The notes: generated from the sequence alone by a model not told the origin. A DNA stretch of 64,000 bases from Paraburkholderia caledonica NBRC 102488 (GCF_000685095.1 NZ_BAYE01000004.1:124001-188000); one strand, 5' to 3'; counted from the stretch's first letter, positions 1-8,798 are shown. Translations and numbers: made by a program.

Positions 1-12
1 GTGCAGCTAGCG

Positions 13-1203
13 TTAATCCGCCAACGCAGCGACCGGTTCGGTACCGGCAGCTTCCGCGAGTGCCAGAGCCTTGTCGGTCGCTTCCCACGTGAATTCCGGC
101 TCTTCGCGGCCGAAGTGACCGTAAGCCGCGCTCTTCTCGTAGATCGGGCGCAGCAGGTCGAGCATCTGGATGATGCCCTTCGGACGCAGATCGAAATGCT
201 CCTGCACAAGGCGCGTGATCGTTGAATCCGAAACGCGGCCCGTGCCGAACGTGTTGACCATGACCGAAGTCGGTTGCGCAACGCCAATGGCGTACGACAC
301 CTGAATCAGGCAGCGCGATGCGAGACCGGCGGCCACGATGTTCTTCGCGACATAACGGCCCGCATAAGCAGCCGAACGGTCGACCTTCGACGGATCCTTG
401 CCCGAGAACGCGCCGCCGCCGTGGGGCGCCGCGCCGCCGTACGTGTCGACGATGATCTTGCGTCCCGTCAAACCGCAGTCGCCTTGCGGACCGCCGATCA
501 CGAAACGGCCGGTCGGGTTCACGAGGAATTTGATGTCGCCCTTGATGAGTTCAGCCGGCAGCGTCGGCTTGATGACTTCTTCGATCACGGCTTCGCGCAG
601 CGTATCGAGGTCGATGTCCGGCGAGTGCTGCGTGGAAAGCACCACGGTGTCGATGGAGTGCGGCTTGCCGTCGACATAGCGCACGGTGACTTGCGACTTC
701 GCGTCCGGACGCAGCCAGGGCAGACGGCCGTCACGGCGCAGATTCGCCTGACGCTCGACCAGACGATGCGACAGGTGGATCGGCAACGGCATCAATTCAG
801 GCGTTTCTTCGCACGCGTAACCGAACATCAGGCCCTGGTCGCCCGCGCCCTGATCGAGGTTGTTGTCGTGCGCACGGTCCACGCCCTGAGCGATGTCCGG
901 CGACTGCTTGTCGTACGCGACGAGCACCGCGCAGCCGCGGTAGTCGATACCGTAGTCGGTGTTGTCGTAGCCGATGCGCTTGATCGTGTTGCGCGCGATC
1001 TGGATGTAGTCGACGTTGGCGGTCGTGGTGATTTCGCCCGCGAGCACCACGAGACCCGTGTTGCACAGCGTTTCAGCGGCAACGCGCGAGTATTTGTCCT
1101 GCGTCAGGATGGCGTCGAGAATCGCGTCGGAGATCTGGTCCGCGACTTTGTCGGGATGGCCTTCGGAAACTGATTCGGAGGTGAAGAAATAGTCGTTTGC
1201 CAC
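13..1203 (-). CDS. metK: S-adenosylmethionine synthase
   Basis: Makes S-adenosylmethionine from methionine and ATP in the cytoplasm. The 396-residue product has the family length and motifs: [12 protein letters not shown] near the N-terminus, GAGDQG near residue 118, and the glycine-rich [16 protein letters not shown] stretch near residue 260. The start is a GTG at 1203 (product begins [12 protein letters not shown]), behind a GGAG Shine-Dalgarno. The frame stays open upstream, but the extra residues do not match the family. It is transcribed alone, divergently from lpxL, behind a structured leader of about 160 bases (separate entry). The stop is 12 bases inside the window edge, so the gene is complete. 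Identity is very secure; the GTG start is an inference from family alignment and the ribosome binding site. Confidence 0.97.
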   Translation of the reverse strand: MANDYFFTSESVSEGHPDKVADQISDAILDAILTQDKYSRVAAETLCNTGLVVLAGEITTTANVDYIQIARNTIKRIGYDNTDYGIDYRGCAVLVAYDKQSPDIAQGVDRAHDNNLDQGAGDQGLMFGYACEETPELMPLPIHLSHRLVERQANLRRDGRLPWLRPDAKSQVTVRYVDGKPHSIDTVVLSTQHSPDIDLDTLREAVIEEVIKPTLPAELIKGDIKFLVNPTGRFVIGGPQGDCGLTGRKIIVDTYGGAAPHGGGAFSGKDPSKVDRSAAYAGRYVAKNIVAAGLASRCLIQVSYAIGVAQPTSVMVNTFGTGRVSDSTITRLVQEHFDLRPKGIIQMLDLLRPIYEKSAAYGHFGREEPEFTWEATDKALALAEAAGTEPVAALAD

Positions 1204-1362
1204 GTTGCAGACTCCTGTTTTGTGGTTACGGTTGAGTTTCACGTAGCCAGCTTCGGGAGTCTGAAGCGGCGACGCTTTAGCGGATTACCTTACCGGCAGG
1301 CGCATATCACGTGGATCGCACCGCCCGGCTTCGCCCCGCAAGTTGTCTATTAACTCGGCGAA
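1204..1362 (-). promoter_or_regulatory. Structured metK leader with loop complementary to the Shine-Dalgarno
   Basis: Read on the minus strand, the leader contains a hairpin with stem GCTTC/GAAGC (1263-1267 with 1250-1254) and an 8-base loop AGACTCCC. Seven loop bases are complementary to GGAGTCT at the metK ribosome binding site; the full inverted repeat is 8 bp, 1208-1215 with 1256-1263. This would form a pseudoknot that hides the Shine-Dalgarno. A second hairpin, AAGCG-TCGC-CGCTT (1273-1277 with 1264-1268), shares bases with the first stem, so the two are mutually exclusive. A weak enclosing helix (GCCG/UGGC, about 1294-1297 with 1246-1249) is possible. The pairings are visible. A SAM-responsive riboswitch function is inference, and I cannot match it to a known class. 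A short CGCTAAAG string resembles part of SAM-II, but the rest of SAM-II is absent. Confidence 0.55.
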
Positions 1363-1368
1363 GCCCTT

Positions 1369-1374
1369 ATTATA
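1369..1374 (-). promoter_or_regulatory. Probable metK -10 element
   Basis: A perfect TATAAT lies on the minus strand about 165 bases upstream of the metK start. This would place transcription start near 1362 and create the long leader described for metK. No good -35 hexamer is visible at 17 bp; TGTGAC at 16 bp is the closest. Confidence 0.5.
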
Positions 1375-1476
1375 GCGACTTCCATTGATTGTCACAGAGT
1401 GCCCACGAGTGCGGTATTACGTCCACCTCTCCGCTTTCCTGAACCCCGTCCCGCAAAACGCCTCCGTGGAGGCCAC

Positions 1477-2361
1477 ATGCTGAGCCGCCTTGGAGCCCGG
1501 CTCGCGATCGGCCTGCTCAAACTTTTCGCGCTGCTGCCGTATGGTCTCATCGCCCGTCTCGGCGACGGACTCGGCTGGCTGCTGTATCAGATTCCCAGCC
1601 GGCGCAAGCGCATCGTCCATATCAACCTGAGCCTGTGCTTCCCCCAATGGAGCGACGAGCGTCGTGAAGAAGTCGCGCAGAAGCATTTCCGCCACGCGAT
1701 CCGCAGTTACCTCGAACGCAGCGTGCAGTGGTTCGGCTCCGCCAGGAAACTCGAAAAGCTGATCCAGCTCGACAGCGCGATCGATTTGACCGACCCGAAC
1801 CTTCCGCCCACGCTTTTTCTCGGCTTTCACTTCGTGGGCATCGAGGCGGGCTCGATCTTTCTCAATTACTCGCTCAAGCGCCGTTGCGGCTCGCTTTATC
1901 AGCCGATGTCTAACCCGGAACTGGAAAAAGTCGCCAAGGCGGCCCGCGCGCGTTTCGGCGCGGACATGGCAAGCCGCGCCGACAGCGCGCGCATCGTGCT
2001 GCGCTGGTTGCGCGAACGCAAGCCGGTCATGCTCGGCGCCGACATGGACTACGGCGCGCGCAATTCAACCTTCGTGCCGTTTTTCGGCGTGCCGACCTGC
2101 ACGCTGACCGCCGTCGGGCGTCTTTCGAAAGTCGGTCATGCGCAAGTCGTGCCGTTCATCGGCGAAGTGCTGCCTAACTACAAGGGTTATCGCCTGAAGG
2201 TGTTCAAGCCGTGGGACAACTATCCGACCGGCGACGACGAAGCGGATGCGCGACGCATGAACGCTTTCCTCGAAGAACAGATTCCGTCGATGCCCGAGCA
2301 GTACTACTGGGTCCACAAGCGTTTCAAGACGCGGCCGCCAGGCGTGCCGAGCGTGTATTGA
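1477..2361 (+). CDS. lpxL: Lipid A biosynthesis acyltransferase (LpxL/HtrB family)
   Basis: Late acyltransferase that adds a secondary acyl chain to the Kdo2-lipid A precursor at the inner face of the cytoplasmic membrane. The 294-residue product has an N-terminal hydrophobic segment (residues 6-25, [19 protein letters not shown]) and the catalytic H-x4-E motif: His118 and Glu123 in FHFVGIE. The downstream [19 protein letters not shown] block is also typical. The start at 1477 is preceded by GGAGG. The frame is open 26 codons further upstream, but that part is Pro/Arg-rich and has no ribosome binding site. The gene leads a plus-strand run into dapF. Whether it is LpxL-type or LpxM-type cannot be decided from sequence alone; chain specificity is unknown. 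Confidence 0.9.
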   Translation: MLSRLGARLAIGLLKLFALLPYGLIARLGDGLGWLLYQIPSRRKRIVHINLSLCFPQWSDERREEVAQKHFRHAIRSYLERSVQWFGSARKLEKLIQLDSAIDLTDPNLPPTLFLGFHFVGIEAGSIFLNYSLKRRCGSLYQPMSNPELEKVAKAARARFGADMASRADSARIVLRWLRERKPVMLGADMDYGARNSTFVPFFGVPTCTLTAVGRLSKVGHAQVVPFIGEVLPNYKGYRLKVFKPWDNYPTGDDEADARRMNAFLEEQIPSMPEQYYWVHKRFKTRPPGVPSVY

Positions 2362-2465
2362 AGTCGGCTGGCCGGCTGGTGAGGGTGGAAGCAACGCGCC
2401 GTTCGGCTCACCGAGTTGGCTCACCAGTTTGGCTCACTTATGGGCGCGTCACTTACAATAGCGTG

Positions 2466-3329
2466 ATGAAACTGAAATTCACCAAAATGCACGGCGCAGG
2501 CAACGACTTCGTCGTGCTCGACGGCTACACCCAACCGGTCAACCTGACGCCGGCGCAGGTGCGCGCGCTTGCGGACCGGCATTTTGGCGTGGGCGCCGAC
2601 CAGCTTCTGCTGGTCGAGAAGCCGACGGTAGAAGGCGTCGATTTCAGATATCGCATTTTCAATTGCGACGGCGGCGAAGTCGAACATTGCGGCAACGGCG
2701 CCCGCTGCTTCGTGAAGTTCGTCCGCGACAGCGGCCTCACCGATCAGCGCAGCGTGCGCGTGCAGGTGCAGAACGGCACGATCACGCTGACCATGCAGGA
2801 AAACGGCGAAGTGCTGGTCGACATGGGCGCGCCGGTTTTCGACCCGGAACGCGTGCCTTTCGCTACCAAAGGTCTCGAAGGGCGCCGGGAAGGCGCGGAC
2901 ACGCTATGGCCGCTCGACGTCAACGGCACCACGCGCTGGATTTCGGTCGTGTCAATGGGCAATCCGCACGCCGTGCAAGTCGTCGACGACGTGGAAGAGT
3001 TCCCTGTGCTCGTCGAAGGTCCGGTGATCGAGCGGCACGCACGCTTTCCGCAGCGGGTCAACGCGGGCTTCATGCAGATCGTCGGCCGCAGCGAAATCAA
3101 ACTGCGCGTGTACGAGCGCGGTGCCGGTGAAACGCTGGCATGCGGCACGGGCGCCTGCGCGGCAGTCGCAGCGGGCATTCGCCGCGGACTGCTCGACGCG
3201 CCGGTGCTCGTCCATACGCATGGCGGCAAGCTCACCATCTCGTGGGACAGCAAGCAGCAAAACGAGCCTTTGCTGATGGCGGGCCCCGCCACAACCGTTT
3301 TTCAGGGCGAGATCGAACTGGCCGATTGA
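2466..3329 (+). CDS. dapF: Diaminopimelate epimerase
   Basis: Converts LL- to meso-diaminopimelate, supplying lysine synthesis and peptidoglycan. The 287-residue product has both halves of the PLP-independent racemase fold. The two catalytic cysteines are visible: Cys75 in EHCGNGARC and Cys226 in [10 protein letters not shown]. The start [15 protein letters not shown] matches the family; a much longer open frame upstream (from 2211) overlaps lpxL and is rejected. It sits about 100 bases after lpxL and about 95 bases before the DUF484 gene. The order dapF-DUF484-xerC is the same as in enterobacteria. Confidence 0.96.
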   Translation: MKLKFTKMHGAGNDFVVLDGYTQPVNLTPAQVRALADRHFGVGADQLLLVEKPTVEGVDFRYRIFNCDGGEVEHCGNGARCFVKFVRDSGLTDQRSVRVQVQNGTITLTMQENGEVLVDMGAPVFDPERVPFATKGLEGRREGADTLWPLDVNGTTRWISVVSMGNPHAVQVVDDVEEFPVLVEGPVIERHARFPQRVNAGFMQIVGRSEIKLRVYERGAGETLACGTGACAAVAAGIRRGLLDAPVLVHTHGGKLTISWDSKQQNEPLLMAGPATTVFQGEIELAD

Positions 3330-3423
3330 ACGCCTCCAGTTCCATCGCGCATGACTGATGCACAAACTCTTTTGACCGACGCGTCGCATGAAGGCGTCGT
3401 CCCGTAGTCCTACAGCCGAAACC

Positions 3424-4161
3424 ATGAACGATCGCGAAGTCGCCGAATACCTGCTCGCCAACCCCGAATTCTTCGCCGAACACGCGGAAATCCTCGCGAC
3501 CATTCGCCTCGCGAACCCGCACGGCAAAGCCGCGGTGTCGCTGCAGGAGCGGCAAATGGAAATGTTGCGCGACAAGAACAAACATCTCGAGCGCCGGCTT
3601 GCCGAACTGCTGCGCTACGGCCACGAAAACGACAGCATCGCCTCGCGCTTCAATCGCTGGACGATCCGCGTCATGTCCGAGCGCGACTCGTACGCGCTGC
3701 CGCGCACGATCGCCAACGGCCTGCGCGAAATCTTCGACGTGCCGCAGGCCGCGCTGCGCGTTTGGGACGTCGCCGAGCCGTATGCCCAAGCGGACTTCGC
3801 GCGCCACGTCGGCGAGGAAGTACGCATTTTTGCAAATAGCCTGACCGCGCCCTACTGCGGCGCGAACACGGGTTTCGAGGCGGCGCAATGGCTGGTGCCC
3901 GCGACCGGCGCACCCGGCGCACCCGGCGCGGCCGACGAACACACGTCGGGCGGCGCCGCGCCCGAGTCGGCGCATGTGACAGAGTCCATTGCACTACTCG
4001 CACTGCGCGATCCGGAGGGCAAGGAAGAAGCGTCTGCTTTCGGCCTGCTGGTAATGGGCTCGGCGGATGCGCGGCGCTTCCACGAAGGCATGGCGACCGA
4101 CTTCCTCACGCAGATCGGCGGCCTCGCGAGCGCGGCGCTCAGCCGTCTGCTGCCGCGCTGA
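3424..4161 (+). CDS. DUF484 family protein
   Basis: Conserved DUF484 (YigA-type) protein of 245 residues, commonly found between dapF and xerC, as here. The N-terminal part (residues 1-65, MNDREVAEYLLANPEFFAEH) is helical with a likely coiled coil around QERQMEMLRDKNKHLERR. The C-terminal part (about 75-243) looks like a GAF-type fold and ends FLTQIGGLASAALSRLLPR. A low-complexity Gly/Ala/Pro insert lies around residue 165. The biochemical role is unknown. An in-frame ATG 12 codons upstream (3388) is possible but gives a poorly conserved extension, and neither start has a strong ribosome binding site. Confidence 0.8.
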   Translation: MNDREVAEYLLANPEFFAEHAEILATIRLANPHGKAAVSLQERQMEMLRDKNKHLERRLAELLRYGHENDSIASRFNRWTIRVMSERDSYALPRTIANGLREIFDVPQAALRVWDVAEPYAQADFARHVGEEVRIFANSLTAPYCGANTGFEAAQWLVPATGAPGAPGAADEHTSGGAAPESAHVTESIALLALRDPEGKEEASAFGLLVMGSADARRFHEGMATDFLTQIGGLASAALSRLLPR

Positions 4162-4204
4162 TTCAGCGAGCGCCACGCGTCAACCGCCGGTTAAAAAGCC
4201 AACC

Positions 4205-5128
4205 GTGACCGAAGCCGATCCCATCGCCGCCTATCTGTCGAATCTCGAACATGAGCGGCGGCTGTCGGCGCATACCCTGCGCGGCTACACGCACGAACTC
4301 GGAGAACTCCGGCTGCTGGCCAAGGGCCGGCCGCTCGAAAGCCTTACCGCCGTCGATATTCGCGGCGCCGTTTCGCGCGCGCATGCCGGGGGACTGACGG
4401 CGCGCTCGATCAGTCACCGCCTGTCGGCATGGCGCGCGTTTTACCGCTGGCTCGCCGGCCGCGTCGATCTGCCTGCCAATCCGGTCGCCACCGTGCGCGC
4501 GCCGAAACAGGCCAAGACGCTGCCCAAGGCACTGTCCGTCGACGACGCCAACCGCCTGATGGAAAGCCCGCCCGCCGCATCGGCAGAAGGGTTGCGCGAT
4601 CACGCCATGCTCGAGCTGTTCTATTCGTCGGGGCTGCGTCTCGCGGAACTCGTCGGTCTGGACGCACGTTTCGCCGACGCCGACGGTTATCGCTCGGCGG
4701 GCTGGCTCAAGCTCGATTCCGCCGAAGTCGAAGTGCTCGGCAAGGGTAATCGGCGCCGCATCGTGCCGGTCGGCAGCAAGGCGCTCGACGCGCTCAACGC
4801 GTGGCTGGCAGTGCGCGACCAGATGGTCAAGCACGACCCGCATCCGCTTTTTCTGTCGGCGCGCGGCAACCGGCTGTCGCCGAATGTGGTGCGCGAGCGC
4901 GTAAAGCGCGCGGCTGTCGTGGCCGGCATTCCCGCCAATGTGCATCCGCACGTGCTGCGGCATTCGTTTGCCACGCACGTGCTGCAGTCGAGCGGCGACC
5001 TGCGCGCCGTGCAGGAATTGCTCGGGCACGCGAGCATCACGGCGACGCAGGTCTACACCGGGCTCGATTTTCAGCATCTCGCGCACGTCTACGATCAGGC
5101 GCATCCGCGCGCCAAAAAACGCGACTGA
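4205..5128 (+). CDS. xerC: Tyrosine recombinase XerC
   Basis: Site-specific tyrosine recombinase that, with XerD, resolves chromosome dimers at dif during division. The 307-residue protein has the SAM-like N-terminal DNA-binding domain (about 5-95) and the catalytic domain. Catalytic residues are visible: Arg145 in GLRLAELVGL, Lys in GKGNRRR, the HVLRHSFATH box with its His and Arg, LLGHASI, and the nucleophile Tyr284 in QVYTGLDF. The start is a GTG at 4205 (VTEADPIAAYLSNLEHERR). The open frame further upstream runs through the DUF484 gene and is a shadow. It is called XerC rather than XerD from the dapF-DUF484-xerC context. Confidence 0.92.
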   Translation: MTEADPIAAYLSNLEHERRLSAHTLRGYTHELGELRLLAKGRPLESLTAVDIRGAVSRAHAGGLTARSISHRLSAWRAFYRWLAGRVDLPANPVATVRAPKQAKTLPKALSVDDANRLMESPPAASAEGLRDHAMLELFYSSGLRLAELVGLDARFADADGYRSAGWLKLDSAEVEVLGKGNRRRIVPVGSKALDALNAWLAVRDQMVKHDPHPLFLSARGNRLSPNVVRERVKRAAVVAGIPANVHPHVLRHSFATHVLQSSGDLRAVQELLGHASITATQVYTGLDFQHLAHVYDQAHPRAKKRD

Positions 5129-5220
5129 CGCCGCTTTGCGGCTTTTCGGTCTCCGCCTTCGCTTTATCCGTCGCGCGTGCGCAGCAAGCCGCGCGGCCCT
5201 TTGCTCTCGCTGACATCCTG

Positions 5221-6423
5221 ATGAATATCGTTACGCTCAAACCGTCGAAAGAAAAATCGCTACTGCGCCGCCATCCGTGGGTTTATGCGAACGCGATCGA
5301 CCGGATCGACGGCAATCCCGCGCCCGGCGCAACCGTGCTGGTGCGCGCGCACGACGGCCGGTTTCTCGCGCGCGCCGCGTACAGCCCGCACTCGCAGATC
5401 CGCGCCCGCGTGTGGAGCTTCGACGAAAGCGAGCCGATCGATCATGCGTTCTTCAAGCGCCGGGTGCAGCGAGCGCTGGCGCACCGTCGAACGATGGTTC
5501 ACGACACCGGCGCAGTGCGGCTCATTTTCGGCGAAGCGGACGGCCTGCCGGGACTGATCGTCGATCACTACGTCGCCGAAGACGAAGGCCAGCGCAGCCA
5601 GCTCGTGTGCCAGTTCATGGCGGCCGGCGTGGAGGCGTGGAAGGAGGCGATCGTTGCGGCGCTGGTCGACGCGACCGGCTGTCCGAATGTCTACGAGCGT
5701 TCGGACGTGTCGATTCGTCAGAAGGAAGGGCTCGAACAGACGACCGGAGTACTGGCGGGCGAGCCTCCGTCGGACACGCTGATCGCGAGCGAGAACGGCG
5801 TGCGCTATCACGTCGACGTGCGCAATGGCCATAAAACCGGTTTTTACGTCGATCAGCGCGACAATCGCCTGCTCGTGCAGCAGCTCGCGCAGGATCGCGA
5901 CGTCTTGAACTGCTTCTGCTACACCGGCGGTTTTTCGCTGGCGGCGCTGAAAGGCGGCGCGAAGCGCGTGGTCTCGATCGATTCGTCCGGCGAAGCGTTG
6001 GCGCTCGCCCAGCAGAACGTGGCGGCGAACGGCTTCGACGCCGAACGCGCGACCTGGCTCGACGCCGACGCGTTCAAAACGCTGCGCCGCCTCCACGACG
6101 AAGGCGAGCGCTTCGATCTGATCGTGCTCGATCCGCCGAAATTCGCGCCTTCGCGTGAACACGTGGACCGCGCGTCGCGCGCTTACAAGGACATCAACCT
6201 GACCGGCCTCAAACTGCTGCGCCCGGGCGGCCTGCTGTTCACCTATTCGTGCTCCGGCGCGATCGATTCCGAGTTGTTCCAGAAGATCGTGTCGAGCGCC
6301 GCCGCCGATGCACGCGTCGACGCGCGCATCCTCAAGCGCCTCGGCGCCGGGGTGGATCATCCGTTGCTCACAGCATTCCCGGAAGGTGAATACCTGAAAG
6401 GCCTGCTGTTGCAAATCGCCTGA
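5221..6423 (+). CDS. rlmI: RlmI-type 23S rRNA (cytosine-C5) methyltransferase
   Basis: Class I SAM-dependent RNA methyltransferase of the RlmI/COG1092 family, which in E. coli makes m5C1962 in 23S rRNA. The 400-residue protein begins with a PUA-like RNA-binding domain (residues 1-75, VTLKPSKEKSLLRRHPWVYANAI) and has a long methyltransferase domain. Motif I is NCFCYTGGFSLAALKGGA and motif IV is VLDPPKFAPSR. The start at 5221 is chosen because PUA homology begins at once; the open frame further upstream overlaps xerC. The spacing from xerC is 92 bases. Substrate position is inferred from family only. Confidence 0.88.
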   Translation: MNIVTLKPSKEKSLLRRHPWVYANAIDRIDGNPAPGATVLVRAHDGRFLARAAYSPHSQIRARVWSFDESEPIDHAFFKRRVQRALAHRRTMVHDTGAVRLIFGEADGLPGLIVDHYVAEDEGQRSQLVCQFMAAGVEAWKEAIVAALVDATGCPNVYERSDVSIRQKEGLEQTTGVLAGEPPSDTLIASENGVRYHVDVRNGHKTGFYVDQRDNRLLVQQLAQDRDVLNCFCYTGGFSLAALKGGAKRVVSIDSSGEALALAQQNVAANGFDAERATWLDADAFKTLRRLHDEGERFDLIVLDPPKFAPSREHVDRASRAYKDINLTGLKLLRPGGLLFTYSCSGAIDSELFQKIVSSAAADARVDARILKRLGAGVDHPLLTAFPEGEYLKGLLLQIA

Positions 6424-6602
6424 TCGCCTATAGATTCAAGGTTATTTCGCGCTGGGGCGTGCGCGGCGACGGCTTCTCAATCCCGCCTGCCAGCGCCGGC
6501 TTGACAGATATGTTTCAATAACCGGTTAGACGGGCCGCGCGCCGCGAGGCTGCCGCGCCCGCTATGCATACGCATCGTTTTACGACCATATAGGCGAACA
6601 AC

Positions 6603-7700
6603 ATGATCCCAGTCACTATCCTGACCGGCTTTCTCGGCAGCGGCAAAACCACCCTGCTCAAGCGCATCCTGAATGAAAAGCACGGCATGAAGATCGCCGT
6701 GATCGAGAACGAGTTCGGCGAAGAAAACATCGACAACGAAATTCTCGTGCAGGACACGAGCGAGCAGATCATCCAGATGAGCAACGGCTGCATCTGCTGC
6801 ACGATCCGCGGCGACCTGTCACGGGTGCTCAGCGACCTGGCCGCGCAGAAGCAGTCGGGCAAGCTGGATTTCGATCGCGTGGTCATCGAAACGACCGGCC
6901 TCGCAAATCCCGGCCCCGTTGCGCAGACTTTCTTCATGGACGATCAGATCGCCAGCGAATTCCTGCTCGACGCGATCATCACGCTGGTCGACGCCAAGCA
7001 CGCGAACCATCAGCTGGACGAGCATGAAGTCGTGCAACGTCAGGTCGGTTTCGCCGACCGCCTGTTCATCACCAAGGCCGATCTCGTCGACGAGCAGCAC
7101 CTGGCCGATCTGCGCCACCGTCTGCTGCACATGAATCCGAAGGCGGCGATCAAGGTCGTGAATTTCGGCGAAGCGGACATCAAGGAAATCTTCGACCTGC
7201 GCGGTTTCAACCTGAATTCGAAGCTCGAGATCGATCCAGACTTCCTCGTTGAAGACGAACACGCGCATAGCCATGCGCACGCGCACGACGAGCACGGCCA
7301 CACGCACGCTCATGGTGACGATCATGCGAACTGCGATCACGACCATGGCCATTGCGATCACGAAGGCCATGATCACGCGCACCATCATCACGCGCATCAC
7401 GACGACAAAATCAAGTCGTTCGTGTACCGCAACGACCGTCCGTTCGATCCGAACAAGCTGGAAGACTTCCTCGGCGGCATTCTGCAGATTTACGGCGAAC
7501 GGCTGCTGCGCTACAAGGGCGTGCTGTACATGAAGGGCGTGGATCGTAAAGTCGTCTTCCAGGGCGTGCATCAGATGATGGGCAGCGATCTCGCGGCGAA
7601 ATGGCAGCCGGTCGAGAAGAAGACCAACAAGATGGTGTTTATCGGTATCGAATTGCCGCAAGACCTGATTACAGACGGTTTGGACGCCTGTCTTGCCTGA
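6603..7700 (+). CDS. COG0523/CobW family GTPase with histidine-rich insert
   Basis: G3E-family P-loop GTPase of the COG0523 group, members of which act as zinc or other metal chaperones. The 365-residue protein has Walker A GFLGSGKTT (residues 9-17), the metal-binding CxCC motif (Cys63, Cys65, Cys66 in GCICC), ETTGLANP, and the base-recognition motif TKAD. A striking insert at about residues 218-270 holds around 22 histidines in about 50 residues, with Asp and two Cys, a clear metal-binding or metal-storage stretch. The C-terminal CobW_C domain follows (IKSFVYRNDRPFDPNKLEDF). It is next to a dksA lacking most zinc ligands, which suggests zinc homeostasis. No clear Zur operator is visible in the 179-base upstream gap. 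Cobalamin biosynthesis is unlikely, as no cob genes are nearby. Confidence 0.9.
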   Translation: MIPVTILTGFLGSGKTTLLKRILNEKHGMKIAVIENEFGEENIDNEILVQDTSEQIIQMSNGCICCTIRGDLSRVLSDLAAQKQSGKLDFDRVVIETTGLANPGPVAQTFFMDDQIASEFLLDAIITLVDAKHANHQLDEHEVVQRQVGFADRLFITKADLVDEQHLADLRHRLLHMNPKAAIKVVNFGEADIKEIFDLRGFNLNSKLEIDPDFLVEDEHAHSHAHAHDEHGHTHAHGDDHANCDHDHGHCDHEGHDHAHHHHAHHDDKIKSFVYRNDRPFDPNKLEDFLGGILQIYGERLLRYKGVLYMKGVDRKVVFQGVHQMMGSDLAAKWQPVEKKTNKMVFIGIELPQDLITDGLDACLA

Positions 7701-7734
7701 ACGACGTTTTCGGCATTCAGGCAATAGTCAGCAG

Positions 7735-7770
7735 AAAAAAACACGGCGCGGCGGCGCAATCGCCGCCGTG
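7735..7770 (-). terminator. Intrinsic terminator oriented on the minus strand
   Basis: On the minus strand the stem CACGGCG/CGCCGTG (7764-7770 with 7742-7748), with an inner GC-rich hairpin, is followed directly by seven T (7741-7735). On the plus strand there is no T run, so it does not look like the terminator of the plus-strand COG0523 gene. No minus-strand gene is apparent to its right. It implies a minus transcript of unknown origin in the 7.7-8.3 kb gap. Confidence 0.6.
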
Positions 7771-8298
7771 AAATGTGCGCTGGCGCACACGTGTGAAAAG
7801 CGCGTGAAAACCCTGCTGTATTAATGCGTGCACGACCATCGCTTTTTGACCGTTCGCGCGTTATATTTTCGGGATACCGGTGCGCCGCAGAGGGATTTCC
7901 ACCAGTTGCGGTGCCGGATTGTGATTCAGTTACAATACGTGCCCACTGGAGAATGAGAACGATTTGCCCGGTCAGTGCGCAGTCAGTGAATAGTGCGCGC
8001 CGGGCCTGAAGCGGCGCCGGAAAATCTAATCCGGGGAACACGCCGACAGTGCCCGCCGCCGCAGCCTGACAAGGTTGGTGCCCGGGAGCAATACCTCAGG
8101 AGCATTTGAGAATCGGTTTCCAGAGGAGTTCGGCCCCGCATTGGCGTTACGACGCCCGAGTTGGGCGAGAGACGCTCCGGCGTCACGACAGCCCATCGTC
8201 CGTGCCCGCCCTGCGCTCCGCGTCCCAGGCGCCTTGCGGGCAATACGAAAGTGCGGGCACTATGCAGAGTTTTGCCTCACATTGAAGAAGTAAGCCAG
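7771..8298. other. Gap before dksA: probable long dksA leader
   Basis: There is no convincing protein gene in this stretch. A TACAAT (7932-7937) on the plus strand is a candidate -10 for dksA and would give a leader of about 350 bases, GC-rich and full of possible hairpins. On the minus strand a hairpin TGTGCG-CCAG-CGCACA lies just before the minus-oriented terminator, and a weak TATAAC -10 lies at 7860-7865 with no -35. I could not match any of it to 6S RNA, RNase P RNA, tmRNA or a known riboswitch by eye. Confidence 0.4.
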
Positions 8299-8718
8299 AT
8301 GACGACGAAACGACTCTTGACCGAAGCCGAAATCCTGAAGATGAGCGACAAGGATTACATGAATGAGGATCAGCTCGCTTTCTTCAAGAACAAGCTCGAA
8401 CAGCTGCAGGCGGACATTCTCCGCAATGCCGGCCAGACGACCGAGAACTTGCGCGAGACCGTGATCGTGCCGGACCCGGCCGACCGCGCAACGATCGAGG
8501 AAGAGCACGCTCTCGAACTGCGCACGCGCGACCGCGAGCGCAAGCTGCTGAAGAAGGTGCAGCAGTCGATCGCGCGCATCGACTCTGGCGACTACGGCTG
8601 GTGCGAAGAAACCGGTGAGCCGATCGGCATTCCGCGTTTGCTCGCGCGGCCCACGGCCACGCTGTCGCTCGAGGCGCAGGAGCGCCGCGAACTGCGCCAG
8701 AAGCTGTTCGGCGACTGA
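8299..8718 (+). CDS. dksA: DksA-type RNA polymerase-binding transcription factor, cysteine-poor
   Basis: DksA binds the RNA polymerase secondary channel and works with ppGpp to reset transcription in the stringent response. The 139-residue product has the coiled-coil with the conserved acidic tip (Asp59 and Asp62 in PDPADRAT), then the globular part with GDYGWCEETGEPIGIPRLLARPT. Where E. coli DksA has four zinc cysteines, only Cys102 remains; the other positions read Thr105, Ser123 and Ala126. It should therefore fold without structural zinc, like the zinc-independent DksA2 of Pseudomonas. I see only this dksA in the window, so it may be the main copy. The start MTTKRLLTEAEIL at 8299 has GAAGAAG upstream. 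A strong terminator follows. Confidence 0.93.
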   Translation: MTTKRLLTEAEILKMSDKDYMNEDQLAFFKNKLEQLQADILRNAGQTTENLRETVIVPDPADRATIEEEHALELRTRDRERKLLKKVQQSIARIDSGDYGWCEETGEPIGIPRLLARPTATLSLEAQERRELRQKLFGD

Positions 8719-8770
8719 ACGCCGGCGGCGCGGCTTCGGCGCCGCGCCAACAAACGCTGCTTCGTCGAGA

Positions 8771-8798
8771 GGCGCACGGTGATCCGTGCGCCTTTTTT
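8771..8798 (+). terminator. dksA terminator
   Basis: A 9-bp perfect stem, GGCGCACGG (8771-8779) with CCGTGCGCC (8784-8792), has loop TGAT and is followed by six T. It lies 52 bases after the dksA stop. A textbook intrinsic terminator that separates dksA from hslVU. Confidence 0.92.

Noticed and set aside
1240..1300. SAM-II-like string CGCTAAAG in the metK leader
   Set aside because: The GATTT, ATAAA and P1 elements that define SAM-II are missing in the right places, so it is not called SAM-II.
7571..8041. 156-codon minus-strand frame across the end of the COG0523 gene
   Set aside because: Mixed composition, overlaps a certain gene, and the minus terminator lies inside it.
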